Below are positions 18,365-27,376 of a stretch of DNA of 31,305 nucleotides, piece after piece; the stretch's first letter is position 1; each line of letters starts with the position of its first letter. Under the pieces are notes generated by a model that was not told the origin of the DNA, ran no database searches, and was given only the letters and a program-made list of their open reading frames with translations. The position numbers and the translations under genes are program-made. This stretch comes from Pseudomonadota bacterium (GTDB lineage: Bacteria > Pseudomonadota > Gammaproteobacteria > Acidiferrobacterales > UBA6901): positions 1 through 31,305 of the forward strand of contig JAJYEK010000034.1 of NCBI GenBank assembly GCA_021785795.1. Reading direction: 5' to 3'.

Positions 18365-19336
18365 TCAGCCTCTCCCAACGCGGCCATGATGACGTGCCCG
18401 GACCGCAGCTTCGGCGGCGAGCTGCCGCGCCAGATCCCGCGGCGCCCGCAGGAGCGCCCGTGCGCGCCCGCCCAGAAAGCGGCGGGTGATGTCCTCCTGC
18501 AGATCGTCGGCTTCCCGGCGGTTCTGCTGCGCGACTGCCCTCAGTCCCGGGACCAGGTCATGGCGCGAACCGCGGGGCACACCATCTTTCAGCGCCCAAA
18601 TGATAAGGTGCGCCATCACGTGACGATCGTGCAGATCCCCGAGGCTATCCTGGAGCGCTTTCAGAGGTCCGAGCACCCGTTCCGCCTTTTCTCCCCGTAC
18701 TAGCGGCTCGACCAGGTATCGCAACCGTTTGGCCTCAATGCGCGCGACATGCACCTCAGCTTCGTCTTCTGCCGAACCGATGCGCCTCAGGTCCCCGGCC
18801 AGCACGGCGGTGGATTGCCGCACCCGCCGCCCCGCCGCCTGCGCAAACGTCACCTGGCGCCGCACAGCAGCGGGCCGCGGCCGTGTCGGCTTGGATTCCA
18901 GCGCATGCCGCATTTTTCGGGCTAGCCGGTCGAACTCCGGGAGCGCTTCACTGCGGATCTTGCGGTAAAGCGATTTGCGCTGCGATACCAGATGCGCCCG
19001 TAACCAACGCCTGCCGGGCCGCTCCGCCGGGCGTGGGTAACGTGCAGCGGAATCCATCCATTCGAGCTGAACCTCAGCGTCACGCGCGGCATTGGTCGCG
19101 TGCGCCAGGACACGCAGGCGTTTCCTGAACCTGCCATAAATCCCATCGGCAAGAAACGGTGCATAGGCGCGCAAAATGACGCGCAGCCGCCGCACGGCAA
19201 CCCGCAGATCATGCATTGCTCCGGGGTCGGATTTATGCCCCATCCGGGCACGTGCGGCGATCGCCGCTTTCAGATTGCGGCGCGCGAGCCGCCGCGCCGC
19301 GCGAGCCGCCGGAAGATCCAAAATGACGGGCCCCAT
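18365..19336 (-). CDS. CHAD-domain protein, probable polyphosphate binder
   Basis: A 323-residue, very basic, helical protein. It has the paired CHAD features: an N-terminal histidine/arginine helix MHDLRVAVRRLRVILRAY and, in the second half, HVARIEAKRLRYLVEPL followed by LGPLKALQDSLGDLHDRHV. CHAD domains (conserved histidine alpha-helical domain) are helical bundles with a positively charged groove and are reported to bind polyphosphate and localise to polyphosphate granules. There is no CYTH triphosphatase domain fused to it, unlike many relatives. It starts 3 bases after the sixA-like stop and ends next to the ppx/gppA start, so the three are probably co-transcribed. Its function is likely structural or regulatory in polyphosphate metabolism. 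Confidence 0.88.
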   Translation of the reverse strand: MGPVILDLPAARAARRLARRNLKAAIAARARMGHKSDPGAMHDLRVAVRRLRVILRAYAPFLADGIYGRFRKRLRVLAHATNAARDAEVQLEWMDSAARYPRPAERPGRRWLRAHLVSQRKSLYRKIRSEALPEFDRLARKMRHALESKPTRPRPAAVRRQVTFAQAAGRRVRQSTAVLAGDLRRIGSAEDEAEVHVARIEAKRLRYLVEPLVRGEKAERVLGPLKALQDSLGDLHDRHVMAHLIIWALKDGVPRGSRHDLVPGLRAVAQQNRREADDLQEDITRRFLGGRARALLRAPRDLARQLAAEAAVRARHHGRVGRG

Positions 19337-19339
19337 TCG

Positions 19340-19834
19340 TTAACCCCCGAGCCGCCGCAGCGCATTGGGTGTCAGCAGCCACACAATGAGACCGGCTCCG
19401 GGGGCCGGGGTTCCGGCAAACTCGATCAGGCAGGCGCCGCCTTTCCTGAACGGAAGGAACGATTCCCGGCACCCGGCAAGCAGCCAGCTCGCCATGACGC
19501 CGAGATCAGGCTCATGCCCAACTGCCGCAAGGACCGCATCGCCTGGCTGCTGCCTTAGCCAGCCCAGCATGGCACGCGGCGCGTTCCCCGGAGCCAGCGC
19601 CGGCAGACTGACGATGTCCGGCAACGCATACCGGTCGGCCACGATCAGTGCCGACTGCTGCGTCCGTACCGTCGGGCTTGCTGCGATTTGCGTGATGCGC
19701 GGGATTAGGATTCTCAGTCCCTTTGCCGCCGCCCGCATGCGCCGGCGTCCTTCGGCGGTGAGCGGCCGGGCATGATCGCGTCCAGCGGGCGGGCGCTCTG
19801 CAGCGGCAGCATGACGAATCAGCACAAGCCTCAT
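19340..19834 (-). CDS. sixA: SixA-like phosphohistidine phosphatase
   Basis: A 164-residue histidine phosphatase-superfamily protein, near the usual SixA length. It begins MRLVLIRHAAAAE with the nucleophilic H8 in RHA. A basic PLTAEGRRRMRAAAKGL follows, then SPTVRTQQSALIV, and the second catalytic histidine in VGHEPDLGVMASWLL; the GKGG-like substrate loop appears as FRKGGACLIEF. SixA removes phosphate from histidine in phosphotransfer proteins (ArcB or the nitrogen PTS in E. coli). The substrate here is unknown; co-location with CHAD and ppx/gppA is recurrent in bacteria and may point to polyphosphate-linked signalling. The open frame extends upstream but those codons look non-coding. Confidence 0.88.
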   Translation of the reverse strand: MRLVLIRHAAAAERPPAGRDHARPLTAEGRRRMRAAAKGLRILIPRITQIAASPTVRTQQSALIVADRYALPDIVSLPALAPGNAPRAMLGWLRQQPGDAVLAAVGHEPDLGVMASWLLAGCRESFLPFRKGGACLIEFAGTPAPGAGLIVWLLTPNALRRLGG

Positions 19835-19939
19835 TGCCGCCAGTATATCGGAATCGGCTCGGCTCCGACGACTTCTGCCGGCCTGGGAACATGCGCCGGT
19901 CGCCCGGGGCCACACTTCCCGCTGACTCCGGTACGCCGT

Positions 19940-19958
19940 GGTGCCGGCTGCCGGCACC
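19940..19958 (-). other. Hairpin between hemB and sixA-like gene
   Basis: GGTGCCGGC and GCCGGCACC flank a single T at 19940-19958, giving about 8 base pairs with a three-base loop. It lies 8 bases after the hemB stop on the minus strand. There is no T-run, so it may be a weak or Rho-assisted terminator or an RNA-stability hairpin. Confidence 0.4.
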
Positions 19959-19965
19959 GCCGAGA

Positions 19966-21989
<2,024 letters not shown>

Positions 21990-22130
21990 AGTTTTTTCTC
22001 GCTTTAGGTTCTTGGATGCGAACCCACCTTTATGATCCTCCCCCACTCGGGGTCCAGTGCCCCGGTAAACTACCTTCTGGTTTTGCTGCCGTCAATGCTT
22101 TTGGTGCCATAAATAGCGCCTATCTGTACA

Positions 22131-22136
22131 TATAAT
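22131..22136 (+). promoter_or_regulatory. Possible -10 element upstream of the hypothetical gene at 22247
   Basis: A perfect TATAAT hexamer at 22131-22136 lies in an AT-richer patch of the 257-base gap between the divergent adk and hypothetical genes. No good -35 is seen at 16-18 bases. Transcription would start about 105 bases before the ATG at 22247. Confidence 0.4.
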
Positions 22137-22246
22137 CTTTGCGGTGATCCACTTTGGGATTTCAGTTAATCTACCCCCCGCGCTGCCGGCCGAATCGGTC
22201 GCGACGCAGCGGGTCGGGCCCAAGCGGGAAACAAGTTCAAACAGCC

Positions 22247-22618
22247 ATGAACCAGATACCGGATTTCAGCGAAACGGAATTGTGGGTCATTCGCTCAACC
22301 GTGAATCAGCGCTATGGCAAAGCCGTCGCACTTCAGCTGGCCGACAGCGAGCTGAGGCTTGATCCGTCCGCTGCGGTTCTCACGACCTGTCCGACCGTAT
22401 TCTGGACGGAGCGGGACGCCAATTTTGTCATCTGCAAGGTTGGCGATGGCCGTTATCGCAGCCAGTTCTTCTACAGCATTCGTGACCAATACGGCACCGG
22501 GCGCGAGATCTACGACGATCTCGCCGAATGCGTGACGGTTCTCCTGCAGGTTCAGTCGGATCACGAACGCGATCGGGCCCAGGGAGCCGAGGCTGGCGGT
22601 CCCCGGGACTCTGACTAG
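22247..22618 (+). CDS. Conserved hypothetical protein upstream of pfp
   Basis: A 123-residue acidic protein starting MNQIPDFSETELWVIRSTVN at 22247; upstream codons in the same frame look non-coding. I do not know its function. It reads like a compact alpha/beta domain: a helix with RYGKAVALQLADSELRLD, a strand with a CPTVFWTERDANFVICKVGD region, an aromatic segment RSQFFYSIRDQYGTGREIYD, and a final helix DLAECVTVLLQVQSDHERD. I have an impression of similar hypothetical proteins in sulfur- and methane-oxidising proteobacteria, but I cannot name a family. It lies 43 bases before pfp on the same strand without a terminator, so the two are probably co-transcribed. Confidence 0.7.
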   Translation: MNQIPDFSETELWVIRSTVNQRYGKAVALQLADSELRLDPSAAVLTTCPTVFWTERDANFVICKVGDGRYRSQFFYSIRDQYGTGREIYDDLAECVTVLLQVQSDHERDRAQGAEAGGPRDSD

Positions 22619-22661
22619 CCCAGGGAAACAGAATTAATCACACTACGGGGAGCGGGATAAT

Positions 22662-23933
22662 ATGCCAAAAAAGTCGCCAAAAAACGCCTTCTACGCCCAG
22701 TCCGGCGGGGTAACGGCTGTCATCAACGCTTCCGCCTGTGGTGTCATCGAGACCGCCCGAAAGCACCGCAATAAGATCGGTAAGGTTTATGCAGGACGTA
22801 ACGGGATCATCGGGGCGTTGACTGAAGACCTGATCGACACCAGCCGGGAGTCAGCGGGCGCGATCCGGGCACTGCGCCATACTCCGGCGGGCGCCTTCGG
22901 CTCCTGCCGCTACAAGCTTAAGAGCCTGGAACAGAACCGGCGCGAGTACGAACGCCTCATCGAGGTCTTTCAGGCGCACGACATTGGCTACTTCTTCTAT
23001 AACGGCGGTGGCGATTCAGCCGACACCTGCCTGAAGATCTCGCAGCTTTCCGAGACGATGGGCTACCCGATTGCCGCGGTACACGTGCCGAAGACGGTGG
23101 ATAACGACCTGCCGGTTACCGACAACTGCCCCGGCTTCGGCTCGGTAGCCAAGTACATCGCGGTGTCCACCCGCGAAGCAAGCTTCGATGTGGCGTCCAT
23201 GGCTAAGACATCGACCAAGGTATTCATCCTGGAGGTTATGGGACGGCATGCGGGCTGGATTGCAGCTGCGGGCGGACTGGCATCGAGCCGTGACACCGAG
23301 ATCCCGATAGTAATCCTGTTTCCGGAGGTTGCGTTCGACCGGGACAAGTTCCTCGCCAAGGTAGACGCCGCTGTCAAACGCTTTGGCTATTGCACCGTTG
23401 TGGTATCGGAAGGCGTCAAGAGCGACGATGGCAAGTTCCTTGCCGACCAAGGCTTGCGTGATGCCTTCGGTCACGCCCAGCTCGGCGGAGTGGCGCCCGT
23501 AGTGGCCTCGATTGTTAAAGACGGTTTGGGGCTCAAGTATCACTGGGGCGTGGCGGATTACCTGCAGCGCGCAGCGCGTCACATCGCTTCGAAGACCGAC
23601 GTGGACCAGGCCTACGCCATGGGCAAGGCAGCGGTTGAACTGGCCATCCGCGGCAACAATTCGGTAATGCCGACCATCGTGCGCAAGGCGAACAAGCCCT
23701 ATCGGTGGGCCGTCGGCGTAGCGCCACTCAGCAAGGTCGCAAACGTCGAGAAGATGATGCCGGGCGATTTCATCACACCGGATGGATTCGGAATTACCGC
23801 CAAATGCCGCGCCTATCTCGAGCCGCTCATAAAGGGCGAAGACTATCCCCCGTACCGGGACGGCATGCCGCAGTATGTGCGCCTGAAGAATACGCCCGTG
23901 AAGAAGCGACTCAAGGGCGAGTTCAAGCTGTGA
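22662..23933 (+). CDS. pfp: Pyrophosphate-dependent 6-phosphofructokinase
   Basis: A 423-residue phosphofructokinase-family enzyme interconverting fructose 6-phosphate and fructose 1,6-bisphosphate with pyrophosphate. It starts with MPKKSPKNAFYAQSGGVTAV after a good ribosome-binding site (GGGGAG). The phosphoryl-donor loop reads YNGGGDSADT, with Asp where ATP enzymes have Gly104. The next loop is PKTVDNDLPVTDN, with Lys where ATP enzymes have Gly124; both substitutions mark PPi dependence. Further conserved parts are the catalytic segment STKVFILEVMGRHAGWIAAAG (in two pieces), FPEVAFD and VVVSEGVK. In the ATP enzyme's Asp103 position there is Gly, which I believe occurs in this subgroup but cannot verify. 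It is ended by a terminator and followed by hppA, whose product also uses pyrophosphate. Confidence 0.93.
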   Translation: MPKKSPKNAFYAQSGGVTAVINASACGVIETARKHRNKIGKVYAGRNGIIGALTEDLIDTSRESAGAIRALRHTPAGAFGSCRYKLKSLEQNRREYERLIEVFQAHDIGYFFYNGGGDSADTCLKISQLSETMGYPIAAVHVPKTVDNDLPVTDNCPGFGSVAKYIAVSTREASFDVASMAKTSTKVFILEVMGRHAGWIAAAGGLASSRDTEIPIVILFPEVAFDRDKFLAKVDAAVKRFGYCTVVVSEGVKSDDGKFLADQGLRDAFGHAQLGGVAPVVASIVKDGLGLKYHWGVADYLQRAARHIASKTDVDQAYAMGKAAVELAIRGNNSVMPTIVRKANKPYRWAVGVAPLSKVANVEKMMPGDFITPDGFGITAKCRAYLEPLIKGEDYPPYRDGMPQYVRLKNTPVKKRLKGEFKL

Positions 23934-23946
23934 GTACGGATTCGAC

Positions 23947-23992
23947 GGACGCCGGGTTGGCGGGTGAAATCACCCGGTTCGGCGTCCTTTGT
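23947..23992 (+). terminator. Intrinsic terminator downstream of pfp
   Basis: An outer stem GGACGCCG (23947-23954) pairs with CGGCGTCC (23980-23987). An inner stem GGGTGA (23962-23967) pairs with TCACCC (23970-23975). The structure is followed by TTTGTT. It starts 13 bases after the pfp stop. The composite stem is unusually long and the T-run short. Confidence 0.7.
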
Positions 23993-24033
23993 TCACGATG
24001 GGCCACGCTGGAACGCGCGGCGGCTGCCCTCCC

Positions 24034-24255
24034 GTGACACTCGACAAGGCAAGAGAGCTGTTGCAGGTTCAGGCTGATTTCGGCGGTTTTTACAATGGCA
24101 ATTCGGCCAAGCTGATCCTGTCGGAAGTCAGCCGCGAACACGGCCAGGAGGCGGTGGACCGGCTGATCCGCGAGCTGCATCTCGACCAGGTTTTCGGCTT
24201 TGTTCCCGGCACTCGTTTCGAGGGAGGACTGGCTGTCAAGGACAAGCACTCCTGA
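24034..24255 (+). CDS. Small conserved hypothetical between pfp and hppA
   Basis: A 73-residue protein if it starts at the GTG at 24034 (VTLDKARELLQVQADFGGFY); an earlier in-frame ATG at 23989 lies within the pfp terminator and is unlikely. The body is coding-like: ADFGGFYNGNSAKLILSEVS, HGQEAVDRLIRELHLDQVFG and a C-terminal FVPGTRFEG. I recognise this as a conserved hypothetical family in proteobacteria but no function is known to me. It is helical and acidic, with no cysteine or obvious metal site. It sits alone between the pfp terminator and the hppA promoter. The ribosome-binding site is poor, so the start is uncertain. Confidence 0.6.
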   Translation: MTLDKARELLQVQADFGGFYNGNSAKLILSEVSREHGQEAVDRLIRELHLDQVFGFVPGTRFEGGLAVKDKHS

Positions 24256-24272
24256 CGGCGCAATTATCTACA

Positions 24273-24286
24273 TTGACGGAGATCAA
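24273..24286 (+). promoter_or_regulatory. FNR/Anr-type palindrome upstream of hppA
   Basis: TTGAC-GGAG-ATCAA matches the FNR consensus TTGAT-N4-ATCAA at 9 of 10 defined positions. The flanking bases extend the symmetry to CATTGA and TCAATG. If the centre (24279.5) is at -41.5, transcription starts near 24321 with CATTTT as a weak -10, consistent with an activator-dependent promoter. It is 105 bases before the hppA start. Confidence 0.6.
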
Positions 24287-24306
24287 TGTGACGGCTTTCG
24301 GTGCAT

Positions 24307-24336
24307 GGCATTTTAGAGGTCTTTGCTAAAAATGCC
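24307..24336 (+). other. Inverted repeat in the hppA leader
   Basis: GGCATTTTAG (24307-24316) and CTAAAAATGCC (24326-24336) are complementary apart from one extra A, with a nine-base loop. No T-run follows. It overlaps or follows the predicted hppA transcription start and could be a 5' leader hairpin or an operator. Confidence 0.45.
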
Positions 24337-24391
24337 TTGCTGCAATCCCCGATAAGCGGTTGTTGAGTTTCATCTAACTGGGAGGATCAAT

Positions 24392-26410
24392 ATGTCTGAC
24401 AGTTTAGTATTCGCGTTCGTATGCGCGGCCGCGGCCCTGGTTTATGGGGTCATTTCAGTCTGGTGGATATTACAAAAGCCGACCGGCGACGCACGCATGC
24501 GGGAAATTGCGCTGGCGATTCAGCAAGGCGCCTCCGCCTACCTCAAGCGGCAATATTCCACCATTGCGATCGTCGGCGTCATTCTGTTCGCCGTCATCTT
24601 CTTTGTACTAAACAGGCTGACCGCCTACGGGTTCGCCATCGGCGCGATATGCTCCGGCCTGGCGGGCGTGCTGGGCATGAACATCTCGGTAAGATCGAAC
24701 GTGCGCACCGCCGAGGCCGCCAAGGGCGGACTCAACGCGGCGCTGAAGGTCGCATTCCACGGCGGCGCCATCACCGGCCTGCTGGTCGTGGGACTGGGGC
24801 TGCTGGGCGTCACCGGCTACTACACGGTGCTGCATTACCTTACGCCGGCTGGCGAGAGCATCAACCTCTCGCCCCTGGTCGGACTGGCCTTCGGTGCGTC
24901 CCTGATTTCGATCTTCGCCCGTCTCGGTGGCGGCATCTTCACCAAGGGCGCGGACGTCGGGGCGGACCTCGTAGGAAAGGTCGAGGCAGGCATTCCGGAG
25001 GACGACCCGCGCAATCCGGCGGTCATCGCTGACAACGTCGGCGACAACGTCGGCGACTGTGCCGGCATGGCTGCGGATCTTTTTGAAACCTACGCCGTCA
25101 CGATCGTCGCCAGCATGTTGCTCGGCAGCCTAGTGCTCAAGGGGTTCGATAACGCGGTGTATTATCCGCTGGTCCTCGGCGGCGTATCCATCCTGGCATC
25201 AATCGTGGGCACGTTCTTCGTCAAAGCGCGCGAGGGCGGCAAGATCATGAATGCACTGTACCGCGGCCTGATAGTTGCCGGCGTGATCTCGGCAATCGCA
25301 TTCTACTTTGCGACTCGTAAACTGATGGCTGGCAACGGCGTTTATGCCTGGCATTCGATTTATTATTGCGCGCTGGTCGGGCTGGCCGTAACTGCGGGGC
25401 TGGTGCTGATCACCGAGTACTACACCGCCACCGAGTTCAAGCCGGTACGCTATATCGCCGAAGCCTCTACGACCGGCCACGGCACCAACGTAATCGCCGG
25501 GCTCGCGGTCTCCATGAAGTCGACCGCCGCGCCGGTGCTGGTGATATGCGCCGGAATCTGGGGCGCATACACGCTTGCCGGCCTCTACGGTATCGCTGTC
25601 GCCGCCACCTCCATGCTGTCGATGACCGGCATCATCGTGGCGCTCGACGCATACGGACCGATCACAGACAACGCTGGGGGTATCGCGGAGATGGCCAACC
25701 TTCCGGCCGAAATCCGCGATATCACCGACCCACTGGATGCGGTCGGCAACACAACCAAGGCGGTCACCAAGGGCTATGCGATCGGTTCGGCCGGCCTTGC
25801 CGCGCTCGTGCTGTTTGCAGATTACACCCATGACCTTGCAGCTCACGGCAAGATGGTGACGTTCTCCCTGTCCGACCACCTCGTGATCATAGGGCTGTTC
25901 ATCGGCGGACTCGTGCCCTATCTGTTCGGCGCCATGGCCATGGAAGCGGTTGGCCGCGCGGCAGGTTCCGTGGTGATCGAGGTGCGCCGCCAGTTCAAGG
26001 AAATCAAGGGGATCATGGAGGGCAAGGCCAAGCCTGACTACTCCAAGGCGGTCGACATGCTCACGCGCGCCGCAATCAAGGAGATGATCATTCCCTCCCT
26101 GCTGCCGATCCTGGTACCGGTCGTCGTAGGCCTGGTGCTCGGCCCGCAGGCGCTGGGCGGAGTGCTGGTAGGGTCCATCGTCACCGGACTGTTCGTTGCG
26201 ATCTCCATGACCACCGGCGGCGGTGCCTGGGACAACGCCAAGAAGTACATCGAGTCGGGCAACTTTGGCGGTAAGGGCTCCGACACCCACAAGGCCGCAG
26301 TCACCGGGGACACCGTAGGCGACCCCTACAAGGACACCGCCGGACCGGCGATCAACCCGCTGATCAAGATCATCAACATCGTGGCTCTGCTTCTCGTGGT
26401 AGTGCTGTAA
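24392..26410 (+). CDS. hppA: Membrane H+-translocating pyrophosphatase, K+-independent type
   Basis: A 672-residue integral membrane protein that couples pyrophosphate hydrolysis to proton pumping. It starts after [26 protein letters not shown]. About 15-16 hydrophobic helices are visible. The substrate site has [20 protein letters not shown], then [20 protein letters not shown] and [12 protein letters not shown], with the third acidic cluster in [19 protein letters not shown]. The residue deciding potassium dependence lies in [10 protein letters not shown]: Lys, as in the K+-independent class (K+-dependent enzymes have Ala: GNTTAA). It can recover energy from pyrophosphate made in biosynthesis or, in reverse, supply pyrophosphate to the PPi-dependent phosphofructokinase encoded just upstream. 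A possible FNR-type site precedes it and a strong terminator follows. Confidence 0.97.
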   Translation: MSDSLVFAFVCAAAALVYGVISVWWILQKPTGDARMREIALAIQQGASAYLKRQYSTIAIVGVILFAVIFFVLNRLTAYGFAIGAICSGLAGVLGMNISVRSNVRTAEAAKGGLNAALKVAFHGGAITGLLVVGLGLLGVTGYYTVLHYLTPAGESINLSPLVGLAFGASLISIFARLGGGIFTKGADVGADLVGKVEAGIPEDDPRNPAVIADNVGDNVGDCAGMAADLFETYAVTIVASMLLGSLVLKGFDNAVYYPLVLGGVSILASIVGTFFVKAREGGKIMNALYRGLIVAGVISAIAFYFATRKLMAGNGVYAWHSIYYCALVGLAVTAGLVLITEYYTATEFKPVRYIAEASTTGHGTNVIAGLAVSMKSTAAPVLVICAGIWGAYTLAGLYGIAVAATSMLSMTGIIVALDAYGPITDNAGGIAEMANLPAEIRDITDPLDAVGNTTKAVTKGYAIGSAGLAALVLFADYTHDLAAHGKMVTFSLSDHLVIIGLFIGGLVPYLFGAMAMEAVGRAAGSVVIEVRRQFKEIKGIMEGKAKPDYSKAVDMLTRAAIKEMIIPSLLPILVPVVVGLVLGPQALGGVLVGSIVTGLFVAISMTTGGGAWDNAKKYIESGNFGGKGSDTHKAAVTGDTVGDPYKDTAGPAINPLIKIINIVALLLVVVL

Positions 26411-26473
26411 CCGCGGGCTGGCGCCACGCCCGGGACACCGCGCGCGGCGCCAGTATCGAAGTTGCAGACAAAG

Positions 26474-26504
26474 GGGGCCGGCAATCGCCGGCCCCTGCTT
26501 TTTT
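26474..26504 (+). terminator. Intrinsic terminator downstream of hppA
   Basis: A 9-base-pair perfect stem GGGGCCGGC, loop AATC, GCCGGCCCC (26474-26495) is followed by TGC and TTTTTT (26499-26504). It lies 63 bases after the hppA stop. The remaining bases to 26750 contain no recognisable gene; an open frame through 26506-26754 looks non-coding. TACAAT at 26508-26513 could be a -10 for the next gene. Confidence 0.9.
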
Positions 26505-26750
26505 CGTGTACAATGCGCCCAGAAAACAGTACGACCGAGATCGGAAGCTCATCGTGAACCGTGGCAACTGCATACCGCATTCCCCGCAGCAGGCAGCATT
26601 TTCGCACCGCCCGCTGGCAGGCAGATGGTGCCGGCCGGATACATCCGGGGCACGCCTCGGGCTGCGCTTCGGCCTGAGCCAGCCGGATCTGCTGTTCGCC
26701 CCCGGAATCAGGTTGGCCAATGCCGGCGCGGCGCCCACCGCCTACGGCCT

Positions 26751-27305
26751 ATGAAGATCTGCATCGTCTCGGACAGCCACGACAACCGCCAGCGGCTGGC
26801 TGCAGCGGTTCGGGATGCCAGACATTGGGGAGCCCAGGCTGTCCTGCACTGCGGCGATGTGGTCGCTCCGAGCACCTTGCACGCCGTCATGCCGTTCGGC
26901 CTGCCGACACACGTCATACACGGCAATAATGCGGGCGACACCTACCACATGAGCCGCCTGGCCCACGATCCCGACAGCCGGATTCATTACCATGGTCAGG
27001 ACGCGAGCATCAACCTGGGCGGCCGCCGTATTTTTCTGGTGCATTTTCCGCACTACGCCCGGGCATTGGCCTTAACCGGAGACTATGACCTCGTCTGCAG
27101 CGGGCATGAGCACCGTGCCCACCTGGAGCGGATCAAGACCGTAACAGGCACCGAGACCCTTTGGGTCAACCCCGGCACGGTCGGCGGCGTCGGCGCTCCC
27201 GCAACCTATGTTCTGGGCGACCTGGAAACCATGGAGTTTTTCATTCGCAAGGTGCCGGAAGACACCATGGTCACCAGCGTCCCCAGAGCGGCCTCCGGCA
27301 CGTAA
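26751..27305 (+). CDS. YfcE/MJ0936-type metallophosphodiesterase
   Basis: A 184-residue calcineurin-like phosphoesterase, the same length as E. coli YfcE. It starts MKICIVSDSHDNRQRL at 26751; upstream codons look non-coding. Metal ligands are visible in order: D8 and H10 (SDSHDN), D36 (HCGDVV), N59 (HGNNAGD), H in VHFPHY, and the pair in CSGHEHRAH, followed by WVNPGTVGG. The family cleaves phosphodiesters with two metal ions; the natural substrate is usually unknown. SGHEH in place of the common GHTH and FPHY in place of GH are family variants. It stands 71 bases ahead of the arn-like operon on the same strand with no terminator between. Confidence 0.85.
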   Translation: MKICIVSDSHDNRQRLAAAVRDARHWGAQAVLHCGDVVAPSTLHAVMPFGLPTHVIHGNNAGDTYHMSRLAHDPDSRIHYHGQDASINLGGRRIFLVHFPHYARALALTGDYDLVCSGHEHRAHLERIKTVTGTETLWVNPGTVGGVGAPATYVLGDLETMEFFIRKVPEDTMVTSVPRAASGT

Positions 27306-27376
27306 TCGACTTGCCCCACCTTCACCCTACAGCGAACGGGCGCGCCTGAACGCCCTCACTTGCCACCCGTCTACCC

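Noticed and set aside
25199..26290. Open frame of 363 codons on the minus strand within hppA
   Set aside because: It mirrors the hppA codon pattern, is rich in His, Gln and Arg, and overlaps a gene with full catalytic motifs.
26506..26754. Plus-strand open frame of 82 codons overlapping the phosphodiesterase start
   Set aside because: It begins just after the hppA terminator without a ribosome-binding site; composition is not protein-like. The ATGA overlap with the next gene is tempting but insufficient.
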